64,000 nt of DNA from Metabacillus kandeliae (GTDB taxonomy: Bacteria > Bacillota > Bacilli > Bacillales > Bacillaceae): NCBI RefSeq assembly GCF_021166585.1, contig NZ_JAJOZE010000007.1, positions 62,001 to 126,000 on the forward strand. The letters run 5' to 3'. The translations under genes and the position numbers were made by a program. The notes under the pieces were generated by a model. That model ran no database searches, had not been told where the DNA came from, and worked only from the letters and a program-made list of their open reading frames with translations. Positions 33,619-41,873 of this stretch are shown piece by piece (positions within the stretch are counted from its first letter, which is position 1; each line of letters starts with the position of its first letter).

Positions 33619-34593
33619 TCAATAAACCTTTACAGGCTGATCGAGGCTGACATGTTCTTCATCAGCGGTCAGAAAATCAAACCATCTTTTTCGAAAGGCG
33701 ATTTGCGGACCGTCTGCATAGACGTGGGCTTCCATCCGAAGTGCTTCAGGAATCGGCCTTGGATGCTGGCTTTCTACAACCGATTTGTCTTCATCCAAAA
33801 CTTTTAGGCTGTATTTGGAAAACGTCTTATCCATAAATTTCAGTTTTTTCGCAAACGTCCTGCCCGCGTACCCGAAAATGAGCGTTTCTTCTTCGTCAAC
33901 AGGCGTGAATGTCACATAATTAATGAAGGAATTTTTCGTCTTTTCTGATGGACGGAGAATCCATTGCTGCGGAAACCAATATTCAAGAAGCCCTCCGCCA
34001 TTTTGAATCACGATTTGGTCGCCGTCATGTGTGTAAGGAAGATCCTGAATGGCCTGTTTTGATCTTTTTCCAATCGTTTTTTTATGAACAAAGCTTAAAT
34101 GCGCCACATCCAGAACGCTTTCTACAACTCTCGTAAAATGGGCTTTCCATTCAGCCTTGTAGGGGGACAGCCGGTATCTTGCATCTTCCAAGTCTGGCAT
34201 GATTTGAAAATCGGGAACTTCCTGATCCGAGGCTGGCTTTGGGTAAACCCAGATGAGGCCGGCATGCTCTGTGACCGGAAAAGAAGCCGTATGGGCAAAT
34301 TTCGGGATTGGCTTGCCAGGCTGCGAAGGAATTTCCTCGCAGTCCCCTTCGCCATTAAATTCCCACCCGTGATAAGCACACATCAAGCGGCCGTTTTTCA
34401 CACATCCAAGAGACAAATCAGCTCCTCTGTGTGGGCAATAGGCATGGAGGGCATGTGCCCCGCCTTTTTGATCCCTGTAAAGAACCATGTTTCGGCCGAT
34501 TACTTTTTTCCTGACCGGCTTTTTCCCGAGCTCGTTTGAAAATCCAACAGCATACCAGGAACAAGGGAAAATACGGTTGATGTTTTCTTCCAT
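33619..34593 (-). CDS. Rieske [2Fe-2S] aromatic ring-hydroxylating oxygenase
   Basis: The 324-residue protein has an N-terminal Rieske domain: CPHRGADLSLGC (Cys-X-His) then CAYHGWEFNGEGDC (Cys-X2-His). A catalytic domain follows, with the mononuclear iron motif DVAHLSFVHKKT. It is like the terminal oxygenase alpha subunits of the vanillate demethylase/phenoxybenzoate type. Such enzymes need a reductase, and none is adjacent. The substrate is unknown. The TrxB-like oxidoreductase at 35802 is nearby but is not a typical reductase partner. Confidence 0.85.
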   Translation of the reverse strand: MEENINRIFPCSWYAVGFSNELGKKPVRKKVIGRNMVLYRDQKGGAHALHAYCPHRGADLSLGCVKNGRLMCAYHGWEFNGEGDCEEIPSQPGKPIPKFAHTASFPVTEHAGLIWVYPKPASDQEVPDFQIMPDLEDARYRLSPYKAEWKAHFTRVVESVLDVAHLSFVHKKTIGKRSKQAIQDLPYTHDGDQIVIQNGGGLLEYWFPQQWILRPSEKTKNSFINYVTFTPVDEEETLIFGYAGRTFAKKLKFMDKTFSKYSLKVLDEDKSVVESQHPRPIPEALRMEAHVYADGPQIAFRKRWFDFLTADEEHVSLDQPVKVY

Positions 34594-34735
34594 TTAAAAC
34601 TGCTCCTTTCATTGCCGCTTTTCTTTCATTATAGTAAAGAAGAAGAGCGCGGTCGAAATAAAATGCGCTGTTTTACTTTTTGATACGCTCTGTTTAAATT
34701 GACTGTACAAAAAATGACTAGCAAAGGGGTAAATC

Positions 34736-35755
34736 ATGATACGGACAGCATTACTCAGCAAATGGCATGTTCACGCAGAGGAATACGCCCAAATGGCAGC
34801 AGAAAACAGCAGCATTGAAATTGCGGCTGTATGGGATGAAGAAGAGGAAAGAGGCAGAAAATGGGCTGAAGAACTGGGAGTTCCTTTTGAAGGTAGCCTG
34901 GGCCGTATTCTTAAGAACCCTGAAATACATGCTGTGATCGTCTCTGCTCCAACAAATCTTCACAAGGAAGTAATTTTGCAGGCTGCAAGAGAGAAAAAAC
35001 ATATTTTCACAGAAAAAGTTCTGGCCTTTACCGCTTCAGATTGCATGGAAATCTATGAAACAGTGAAAGAAAATAAGGTCAAGCTGATGGTTTCATTGCC
35101 AAGATTGACCTTTCCTCACTACAGGTTCGCAATGGAAGCAGCTGAAAGCGGCGTACTTGGTAACATAACGAGCATCCGCTGCCGTGTAGCTCATAATGGC
35201 GCTGTGCCTGAGGAAGGGAAACCCAATGGCTGGCTTCCTGCTCATTTTTTTGACAAAGCTGCCTGCGGTGGAGGAGCACTGATTGATTTGGGAGCTCATC
35301 CTATCTATTTGACCAACCGGATCGCAGGTGAAGCCAAGGCTGTTACAGCATCATTCCAATACACCTTTGGGCATGATGTGGAGGATTACGCAGCTGTAAT
35401 GGTAGAATATGAATCAGGCATTCACGGAATCATCGAAACGGGTTTTGTCTCTTATGGAAGCCCTTCTTTGCTTGAAATCTATGGAACAGAAGGAACACTC
35501 CTGATCGAGGAGGAGCAGATTCGTTTAAAAAGCATTCATAAAAATAACGGTGAATGGAAGAGCACTGAATCTCTGCCATCACCTTTGCCTATGCCGATGG
35601 TGCAGTGGACAGAAGACATTGCCAATGACAAAGAACCGGATATTACAGAGTGGGATGTCCTGCACCTGACTCTTATTAACGAGGCCGCCGCTTTATCGGC
35701 TGAAAAAAAGGGCACAGTAGAAGTGAAAGACTTGACGAGATCTATGAACAGCTAA
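34736..35755 (+). CDS. Gfo/Idh/MocA-family oxidoreductase
   Basis: The 339-residue protein has an N-terminal Rossmann fold whose glycine motif is altered (IRTALLSKWHVHAEEY rather than GxGxxG). It has VIVSAPTNLHKEVILQA, the conserved EKVLAFTASDC (Glu-Lys) and a C-terminal domain with GGGALIDLGAHPIYL. The substrate is unknown. It is divergent from the Rieske gene and followed by a terminator. AAAGGGG precedes the ATG. Confidence 0.8.
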   Translation: MIRTALLSKWHVHAEEYAQMAAENSSIEIAAVWDEEEERGRKWAEELGVPFEGSLGRILKNPEIHAVIVSAPTNLHKEVILQAAREKKHIFTEKVLAFTASDCMEIYETVKENKVKLMVSLPRLTFPHYRFAMEAAESGVLGNITSIRCRVAHNGAVPEEGKPNGWLPAHFFDKAACGGGALIDLGAHPIYLTNRIAGEAKAVTASFQYTFGHDVEDYAAVMVEYESGIHGIIETGFVSYGSPSLLEIYGTEGTLLIEEEQIRLKSIHKNNGEWKSTESLPSPLPMPMVQWTEDIANDKEPDITEWDVLHLTLINEAAALSAEKKGTVEVKDLTRSMNS

Positions 35756-35761
35756 AAAGAA

Positions 35762-35803
35762 AAAAGACAGCGGCCCCAAAAATGAGGGAAGCTGTCTTTT
35801 TTT
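35762..35803. terminator. intrinsic terminator
   Basis: AAAAGACAGC (35762-35771) pairs with GCTGTCTTTT (35791-35800), and T residues follow. It ends the oxidoreductase gene and borders the convergent TrxB-like gene. Confidence 0.75.
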
Positions 35804-36728
35804 AGCGGTGAGTCACTTTTTCCCAATCCTCGTGAATCATGTCATGGTCCATTGCAACCCCTGCTTCATATCCTTCACCTGCTGCTCCTATTAATGAAGT
35901 AAAGGCATTTTTGGCATCTCCGACCACAAATAATCCTTTCATTTCTGTCAGACCATGACCGATCGTTTCATATCCGCCTTTTCGAGTGGTCTGGATGCCA
36001 AGGTTTCCGGGAATATTCGTTGCTTGATGCTGGCCGGAATTTTGGATAAACCCATATTTACGGGAGATGGTTTCGCCATTTTCCAGCACCACCGACTGAA
36101 GCATTCCCTTTTCTGACACCAGTTCTTTTACAGGTGTTTCAACAAGGCGAATGCCATGGTTTTGAATATCTCTCCGATCTTCATCTGAAACAGGCGAGCG
36201 GCCATTTGTAAACACGATTAAATCCTTGCTCCAGTTCCAGATGATTGCGGCGAACTTCAGCAGCTTTTTACCCTCGCCAAACACTGCGAGTGGCTGATCC
36301 TGATGCTCCCAGCCATCACAGTATGGGCAAGTAAAAACAGATTTGCCGTAAACCTCGTCAAGGCCATCTATATCAGGCAGCTCGTCTTTCATGCCTGTAG
36401 CAATAATCACTCGTCTGCTGTATACAGCTTTGCCGCTTTTAGTATAAGAAAGAAAGAGACTGCCTTCTTTTTCGATGGAATCAATGCAGTCTTTTTCAAA
36501 TTCAACCTGCTGATACTTGGAAATCTGCTCTTTCGCAATTTGCCGGAGCTTCATCGGTTCTATTCCATCTCTAGTCAAAAAACCGTGCGAATGCTTGACT
36601 ACAGCATTGCGCGGTTTATCATCATCTACAACGAGAACTGTCCGCCTCGCTCTCCCCAGCACAAGAGCGGCGCTTAACCCTGCCGGACCTCCCCCTGCAA
36701 TCAAGACATCATACATATGAGCGGTCAC
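35802..36728 (-). CDS. thioredoxin-reductase-like FAD/NAD(P) oxidoreductase with CPYC
   Basis: The 308-residue protein has the FAD motif VLIAGGGPAGLSAALVLGRA, redox pair FTCPYCDGWEH and the FAD-closing VGDAKNAFTSLIGAAGEG. The NADP half has an altered glycine pattern (AVFGEGKKLLKFA instead of GxGxxA with Arg). The CPYC pair differs from the CATC/CAVC of housekeeping thioredoxin reductase and resembles enzymes that act on small dithiols, or glutaredoxin active sites. Translation starts at GTG 36728, 5 nt after GGAGGG. It may be a disulfide oxidase or reductase of unknown substrate. Confidence 0.8.
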   Translation of the reverse strand: MTAHMYDVLIAGGGPAGLSAALVLGRARRTVLVVDDDKPRNAVVKHSHGFLTRDGIEPMKLRQIAKEQISKYQQVEFEKDCIDSIEKEGSLFLSYTKSGKAVYSRRVIIATGMKDELPDIDGLDEVYGKSVFTCPYCDGWEHQDQPLAVFGEGKKLLKFAAIIWNWSKDLIVFTNGRSPVSDEDRRDIQNHGIRLVETPVKELVSEKGMLQSVVLENGETISRKYGFIQNSGQHQATNIPGNLGIQTTRKGGYETIGHGLTEMKGLFVVGDAKNAFTSLIGAAGEGYEAGVAMDHDMIHEDWEKVTHR

Positions 36729-36881
36729 CGAAATCCCTCCGTTATTCCATTCTGTTAACTTTAATCTTTACCCGCCTGCACAAATTAAAACCATCCCTTT
36801 TAAGAAAAGTACGGCTCGAATGTGTTATTAGCAGGCGATCAGGGTAAAGAGTACGAAAAACAGATAGGCGAGTGAAAGAAA

Positions 36882-37934
36882 ATGGAGATAGAGAAAAAGC
36901 TTTTTGCAAACTTGAATGACAGACCTGTCTACTCTTTTACTTTGAAAAATGATCACGGAATGGAACTGACCTGTATTGAGTATGGCTGCATAGTGACAAA
37001 GCTGCTCGTGCCTGACAGAGAAGGCAAGTTGGAAAATGTGGTGCTCGGATATGAGAAAATGCAAAATTACCTGGATCATTCCCCTTATTTCGGAGCTATT
37101 GCGGGAAGGGTAGCAGGAAGAATCAAGGAAGGTAAATTCACACTGGACGGAAAAGAGTACCAGCTTGAAAAAAATATGGATAACCATCATATGCATGGTG
37201 GAAGCGAGGGCTTCAGCCATAAAATATGGGCAGGCATACCCGAAAAACATGATCATGCTCTTTCTGTCACTTTTCATTATATAAGCCGATCAGGGGAAGA
37301 AGGATATCCAGGCACCGTAAATGCGGCCGTTACCTATACACTGACAAACCAAAACGAGGTTCTGCTCCGTTATACAGCTGATACAGATGAGCCGACTATC
37401 CTGAATATGACCAATCACACCTATTTCAACTTAAGCGGCGGACTGGACAGAAGCATCCTGCAGCACGAGCTTTTCGTCAACAGTGATTCTTACCTGGAAC
37501 TGAACGAGGAAAGTCTTCCAACAGGCAAGCTGGCTTCAGCTGAGGGGACACCCTTTGATTTTAGAAGCTACAGGAAATTAAAGGATGGAAAGGAGTCAGA
37601 TCATCCCCAAACCGTTCTTGCCGGAGGCGGATTTGACCATCCGCTTATCCTTAATGATGGAAAAGACGAGCCGCCGATTGTTCTGGTAGACAGAAAAAGC
37701 GGGCGGGTGCTGGAAATAGCAACTGACCAGCCATGTGTTGTGCTGTTCACAAGCAGCCAGATGAAAGATGATGCAGAACTGCAGGAAGGCGTCCAGGTGC
37801 AGGAGTACCTTGGTGTCTGCCTTGAAACCCAAAAGCATCCCGATGCTGTGCATCACGATCATTTTCCTTCAATTGTTGTGAGGGAGGATGAAACATACGA
37901 AGCGAATACAAAATGGACATTTAAAACTGAATAG
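36882..37934 (+). CDS. galM: aldose 1-epimerase (mutarotase)
   Basis: The 350-residue GalM-family protein has the catalytic residues in NHHMHGGSEGFSHKIW, in the later TNHTYFNLSGG, and in the Glu of QEYLGVCLETQKHPDA. It interconverts alpha and beta anomers of galactose/glucose in the cytoplasm. No signal peptide and no adjacent galactose genes. It starts at ATG 36882 shortly after GTGAAAGAAA, a weak ribosome binding site. Confidence 0.9.
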   Translation: MEIEKKLFANLNDRPVYSFTLKNDHGMELTCIEYGCIVTKLLVPDREGKLENVVLGYEKMQNYLDHSPYFGAIAGRVAGRIKEGKFTLDGKEYQLEKNMDNHHMHGGSEGFSHKIWAGIPEKHDHALSVTFHYISRSGEEGYPGTVNAAVTYTLTNQNEVLLRYTADTDEPTILNMTNHTYFNLSGGLDRSILQHELFVNSDSYLELNEESLPTGKLASAEGTPFDFRSYRKLKDGKESDHPQTVLAGGGFDHPLILNDGKDEPPIVLVDRKSGRVLEIATDQPCVVLFTSSQMKDDAELQEGVQVQEYLGVCLETQKHPDAVHHDHFPSIVVREDETYEANTKWTFKTE

Positions 37935-37940
37935 CAAAGA

Positions 37941-37970
37941 GGGCTGCCGGAATGATTCGGCAGCCCTTAG
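37941..37970 (+). terminator. stem-loop after galM
   Basis: A perfect 9 bp stem, GGGCTGCCG with CGGCAGCCC, lies 6 bp after the stop. The T-tract is poor, so termination may be weak. Confidence 0.55.
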
Positions 37971-38006
37971 TAATGCGATCGGTATATAAGAATGTCCAAA
38001 CTAGAA

Positions 38007-38291
38007 TGCTTGTCGGGGCTGAACAAGCGGCTTCCGCTTTTTTTGATCCAGCTAAAGCCGCTAGCCCCTCGAGGTCATAAGCCGCTCATTCAGAGAAAGG
38101 AAAACCCGCCTTTCTCCAGCTGATCGTCTTATGCTTGTCGGGGCTGAACAAGCGGCTTCCGCTTTTCTTGATCCAGCTCCAGCCGCTAGCCCCTCGAGGT
38201 CATAAGCCGCTCATCCGGAGAAAGGAAAACCCGCCTTTCTCCAGCTGATCGTCTTATGCTTGTCGGGGCTGAACAAGCGGCTTCCGCTTTT
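38007..38291. repeat. tandem 125 bp repeat (about 2.3 copies), dispersed family
   Basis: TGCTTGTCGGGGCTGAACAA occurs at 38007, 38132 and 38257, giving a 125 bp unit. Each full unit also contains AGCCGCTAGCCCCTCGAGG and the hairpin GAGAAAGG/CCTTTCTC. Read in reverse complement, the parts match the repeats at 5146-5262 and 52195-52322. The array fills the space between galM and the convergent membrane-protein gene and abuts that gene's stop codon. Confidence 0.85.
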
Positions 38292-38837
38292 CTAAGCAGA
38301 GTGAGTGTTTTCTTTTCTCGGCCATAGTGTAAAGCTGAAGCTGTATAAAAAATCCGCACCAAGAATAATCGTCCAAAGCAGCATTAACTGCTGAAGCGCT
38401 GCCGTTCTTTCAGCATCATTAATAAAAAAGATCATCCCGGCAAGAAATAGACAGCCGATAGTCCAGGCAAGCAAATGCCTCAGCCATCCGGTTCTTTCCT
38501 TTTTAGCGTGATCTTTTCCATAAGCGGCCTTCTTTTTAGGCTTGGAACCATCCCCGAACCGATAAGCAAACCGCTCATCCATCCAAGCGATCATCTGATG
38601 GCCGAATGCGATGGTCGTGCCGATGTAAATGGCTGCAAGACCATGGAAAGTATCTGCTTGTGCGCCATTTTTTAAGTCAATCACAGTAGCTGCAGCTAAG
38701 ATTAAATCTACAATAGGGGTGCAGAAAAGCAATATGGCGCCAAGCTTTTTCTTTTTCAATAAGTACCGGGAGGCTAACCCTGCAAGAACAAACACCCAAA
38801 ATCCAATTTCACACCCTAGTATCAGCCAGCCAATCAT
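38292..38837 (-). CDS. integral membrane protein (YmcC-like)
   Basis: The 181-residue protein has about five membrane segments (for example IGWLILGCEIGFWVFVLAGL, the LGAILLFCTPIVDLILAAA region and WTIGCLFLAGMIFFI) with a basic cytosolic loop (GSKPKKKAAYGKDHAKKER). It resembles the uncharacterised B. subtilis YmcC. It is divergent from a TetR regulator and shares the operator-bearing spacer, so that regulator probably controls it. Ribosome binding site AAGGAGAG is present on the minus strand. Confidence 0.75.
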   Translation of the reverse strand: MIGWLILGCEIGFWVFVLAGLASRYLLKKKKLGAILLFCTPIVDLILAAATVIDLKNGAQADTFHGLAAIYIGTTIAFGHQMIAWMDERFAYRFGDGSKPKKKAAYGKDHAKKERTGWLRHLLAWTIGCLFLAGMIFFINDAERTAALQQLMLLWTIILGADFLYSFSFTLWPRKENTHSA

Positions 38838-38855
38838 ATAGACCTCTCCTTTTTT

Positions 38856-38897
38856 AATACGTTTGTATTAATTAATAATATAACACATATGTATTAA
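38856..38897. promoter_or_regulatory. operator-like repeats between membrane gene and TetR gene
   Basis: TGTATTAA occurs twice (38864-38871 and 38890-38897). The first copy is part of an AATAC-GTATT inverted repeat (38856-38869); the second follows the palindrome ACATATGT (38885-38892). The position between divergent genes fits a TetR binding site. Confidence 0.5.
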
Positions 38898-38924
38898 ATA
38901 AAACAGCCATGATATAATAAAAAC

Positions 38925-39521
38925 ATGCCAAAAATTGTAGATCATGAAAAACAGCGTGCAAGAGTAGCCGAAGCCGCCTGGAGGGTGATCAGCCGGGACG
39001 GAATGGAAGAAGCAACTGTAAGGAACATAGCCAAGGAAGCCGGCATGTCAGCAGGCTCCATGCGGCACTATTTTTCCACGCAGTCTGAGCTTCTTGCTTT
39101 CTCCATGAAATTTGTTTCTGAAAGAATTAAAGAAAGAGCACTTGCGGCAGACACAAGCGGAGATCCTCTCCAAGCAATGGAACGGCTGCTGCTTGAGGCG
39201 CTGCCAATGGACAAGGAAAGAAGGGACGAAACGGAGGTGTGGTTTGCCTTTATTGCGAAGGCATTTACAGATAAAACCCTTCAGCCTTTGAGCAGAAGAA
39301 TTCATGAAGAACTGCTTCACGGGATGGAAAGCATCGTTGCAGGTCTTGTAAAGCTTTCGCTTGCCCCTGAAAGCACCGACATTAAGCTTGAAGCTCTCAG
39401 GCTGCACAGCCTGATTGACGGCATGGCCATGCACAGTGTCATGAATCCGGAAGCTCTTCCGCCTGAAAAAATGAGAATCATTGTGAGGGACCATCTTAGA
39501 TCATTGCTGAAGAAAGCATAG
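38925..39521 (+). CDS. TetR-family transcriptional regulator
   Basis: The 198-residue protein has an N-terminal helix-turn-helix (GMEEATVRNIAKEAGMSAGSMRHYFSTQSELL) and a helical ligand-binding domain. The start ATG 38925 has only a weak ribosome binding site. It is divergent from the YmcC-like membrane protein gene and probably represses it and itself. Its stop lies inside a strong terminator. Confidence 0.85.
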   Translation: MPKIVDHEKQRARVAEAAWRVISRDGMEEATVRNIAKEAGMSAGSMRHYFSTQSELLAFSMKFVSERIKERALAADTSGDPLQAMERLLLEALPMDKERRDETEVWFAFIAKAFTDKTLQPLSRRIHEELLHGMESIVAGLVKLSLAPESTDIKLEALRLHSLIDGMAMHSVMNPEALPPEKMRIIVRDHLRSLLKKA

Positions 39522-39542
39522 CGAATTCGCTATGCTTTTTTA
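39514..39542 (+). terminator. intrinsic terminator overlapping the TetR stop codon
   Basis: AAGCATAGCG (39514-39523) pairs perfectly with CGCTATGCTT (39528-39537), followed by T residues. Confidence 0.85.
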
Positions 39543-39550
39543 AAATTCCT

Positions 39551-39577
39551 TGAACCAATACTTGGAGCATGATCGTC
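39551..39577 (+). promoter_or_regulatory. candidate ECF-sigma autoregulatory promoter
   Basis: TGAACC (39551-39556) and CGTC (39574-39577) are 17 bp apart, close to the TGAAAC/CGTC pattern of Bacillus ECF promoters. It lies directly before the sigma-factor gene. Confidence 0.55.
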
Positions 39578-39600
39578 TAAGATATGGAAGGGGGAAGAGA

Positions 39601-40149
39601 ATGAATGACGGCAAATTAACAAATGAAGAAAAAAAAGCTGATAAAAATGAATATCTGAACCAATTGATGTCCCAGTATGGAGATGAATTATCTTATCTGG
39701 TCTATTCCTATGTAAAAGATATAGAAACGGCCAAAGATCTTGTTCAAAATTCGTTCGTTGCGGCCTATTTGCAGCTGGACAACTTTGAAGGAAGGTCTTC
39801 TGCGAGAACATGGCTTTACCGGATCGCCATAAATAAATGCAAGGATCATTTGAAAAGCGCCGCTTATAAAAAAATGCGTTTAACGGGTGAATTGCCTGAG
39901 CTGATTGATCTCGATAAATCACCAGCAGAAACAGCTGAAAGGAAAGCTCAATCAGCAGCCATTAAACGAGCAGTTTTTAGACTTCCTTTGAAATACAGAG
40001 AAATCATTGTGATGATGTACTATCAAGAGCTGACCATTAAAGAAATAGCTGAAATATTGAAAATTCCAGAAGCATCTGTCAGGACGAGGCTGAGGAGAGC
40101 CAAGCAGAAATTAGAACCTTTGCTTAAGAAGGAGGGTGCAGCAGAATGA
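39601..40149 (+). CDS. ECF-type RNA polymerase sigma factor
   Basis: The 182-residue protein has sigma region 2 (YSYVKDIETAKDLVQNSFVAAYLQL then SSARTWLYRIAINKCKDHLK) and region 4 (PLKYREIIVMMYYQELTIKEI, ending RTRLRRAKQKLEPLL). It would direct RNA polymerase to stress promoters when released by the anti-sigma protein encoded next, whose start overlaps its stop by 4 bp. ATG 39601 follows GGAAGGGGGAAG. The resemblance is to SigV/SigX-like ECF factors; the exact group is uncertain. Confidence 0.88.
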   Translation: MNDGKLTNEEKKADKNEYLNQLMSQYGDELSYLVYSYVKDIETAKDLVQNSFVAAYLQLDNFEGRSSARTWLYRIAINKCKDHLKSAAYKKMRLTGELPELIDLDKSPAETAERKAQSAAIKRAVFRLPLKYREIIVMMYYQELTIKEIAEILKIPEASVRTRLRRAKQKLEPLLKKEGAAE

Positions 40150-41588
40150 AAGATCCGCTGGACGGGATAAAGGGAATGCTGTCTGCTGAAGAAAAAAAAC
40201 AGCTTAAATTTTCAGCAGATGATAAACAAATAGTGATGGAAAAGATCACAAAAGGTGTACAGCCGGAAGAAATGCCGCCATCAAAGAATGGGAAGTGGGC
40301 TGCAATGATCCTAACCCCTGCAGCCATTTTAATGTTTGCAGTGCTGATTCTTACTCAAGCTCCAGTAGAGGAAAAAGAAGAAATGGCACAATTGCCTTTT
40401 ACGAAAACACTGCTTGGACAATATGGTGATAAAGGAATCAAAATTGCTTTGTTGGAAAAAAATCGGGTGCAGCAGATCAATAAATCGTCAGAGGATAAGG
40501 GGATAAAAGTTACAGTGAAGGAAGTGTTTTATGATGGCTCGAGAATAGTGATCGGCTATTCCTTTGTTTCGAATAATAAAAACCACATTCCTTCTGGAGA
40601 TGATCTCAGTATATCGGTAAATGGAAAAAAGATTGAAGGAAACTATATGGTTTATGGTGATTCCAGGGAAAAAGGAAATACGACGATTCACATTAAAACA
40701 ATTGAGTTGAAAAAGCAGCTTCCTAAAAAGTTTACCCTTGGAGTAAACCTGCAGACAGTTAGTATAGTCGGCAAAAATGGTCCAGGATCATTACAAGAAG
40801 AGAAAGGAAAATGGAGTATTACATTTCCGGTTGAACAGCATGGATATGTGTATCATTACAAACCTGCACGACCTGCATCAGCATCCTCAATTACAGGCGA
40901 AATTAAAGTAACTGAGATCAATTTTTCATCGAGCGGCACACAAGTAAAGATGATGACAAAGCCAAAGGGTAATGCAGACGGTATGACTGAATTTCTTCTT
41001 TTTGACGACAAGGGAAATCCCATTAAAAGAATAAGCAGCGGACAGAGCATACTCAATAAAAAAACCTCCTACTATGAAAAGCAGGACTTTTATGAGCCAT
41101 TAAAACAAATTCCTAAAAACGTCAAGGTTATCCCGCTAACAACACATATTGAACCAGATGTACTTAAAAAAAGTACTGACAGTCTTATTAAGATTTCCGC
41201 AAAGAGAATAACCGATGATCTTCCGATTTATATACCGCAGGATAAAAATGGAGGCCTGATTGTGAATAAGGTGGAGGATAAAGGAAACGAAATATGGGTT
41301 CATTATCAAGTTAAAGGCAGCTTTATTCCAATCAGAAAAATGAATGTTGGCCTTATTAATGATCCAGGATACGATATTAGTGATGGAATAAAAGAAAAAG
41401 ATCTTATTCATCAAGTATATGATAAAAACTATCCGGAGTATGGAAGCAGCTATAACTTTGAAAGAGAATTTATTGCAAAATATAAAATTCCTTACAATAA
41501 GAACTTACTCTTCATAGCCAATAAGCAAATGCAGCCACTCTATCCGGAACTTACCATTGACATCCACAAAAAGGATTTAAAAAAATAG
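40146..41588 (+). CDS. membrane anti-sigma factor, DUF4179 type
   Basis: The 480-residue protein has a cytosolic N-terminal part (about 1-60), one membrane segment (WAAMILTPAAILMFAVLIL) and a large extracytoplasmic region. The region after the membrane has the DUF4179 pattern (GQYGDKGIKIALLEKNRVQQ, then VTVKEVFYDGSRIVIGYSF) and a further beta-rich domain. Overlap with the sigma gene indicates coupled expression. The outer part presumably senses the signal. No Zn-binding HxxxCxxC motif is seen in the N-terminus. Confidence 0.8.
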   Translation: MKDPLDGIKGMLSAEEKKQLKFSADDKQIVMEKITKGVQPEEMPPSKNGKWAAMILTPAAILMFAVLILTQAPVEEKEEMAQLPFTKTLLGQYGDKGIKIALLEKNRVQQINKSSEDKGIKVTVKEVFYDGSRIVIGYSFVSNNKNHIPSGDDLSISVNGKKIEGNYMVYGDSREKGNTTIHIKTIELKKQLPKKFTLGVNLQTVSIVGKNGPGSLQEEKGKWSITFPVEQHGYVYHYKPARPASASSITGEIKVTEINFSSSGTQVKMMTKPKGNADGMTEFLLFDDKGNPIKRISSGQSILNKKTSYYEKQDFYEPLKQIPKNVKVIPLTTHIEPDVLKKSTDSLIKISAKRITDDLPIYIPQDKNGGLIVNKVEDKGNEIWVHYQVKGSFIPIRKMNVGLINDPGYDISDGIKEKDLIHQVYDKNYPEYGSSYNFEREFIAKYKIPYNKNLLFIANKQMQPLYPELTIDIHKKDLKK

Positions 41589-41589
41589 A

Positions 41590-41622
41590 AAAGAGCCATC
41601 TCAAACGGAGATGGCTCTTTTC
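41590..41622. terminator. bidirectional intrinsic terminator
   Basis: AAAAGAGCCATCTC pairs with GAGATGGCTCTTTT around a short loop, immediately after the stop at 41588. Confidence 0.85.
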
Positions 41623-41631
41623 CTGCAAAAG

Positions 41632-41739
41632 TTATTTCTTTCTCCGCCGCAAGTCAAGAATTGTCTTAATCATCACTAAGAAAACCAGAAAAAAGAATAC
41701 ACCCGCAAAAAAGAATACTTGTAAAAAATCTATGATCAT
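41632..41739 (-). CDS. small single-pass membrane peptide, 35 aa
   Basis: A short ORF encodes 35 residues: a hydrophobic helix of phenylalanines, valines and leucines (about residues 3-27) and a basic end (LDLRRRKK). AAAAGGGCGGG lies just before the ATG. No family is recognised. The convergent terminator beyond the stop supports a separate transcript. It could be non-functional. Confidence 0.4.
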   Translation of the reverse strand: MIIDFLQVFFFAGVFFFLVFLVMIKTILDLRRRKK

Positions 41740-41873
41740 CCCGCCCTTTTTTATTAATTGCTACCCCAAAGTTTACAAAAGCCATATAAACTTAACAAGA
41801 AATCCATATTGGCTGCTCTATAATAAGGCTAATGCACTAATTGTACTTAAACGAATGAGAGGATTATGAAAGT

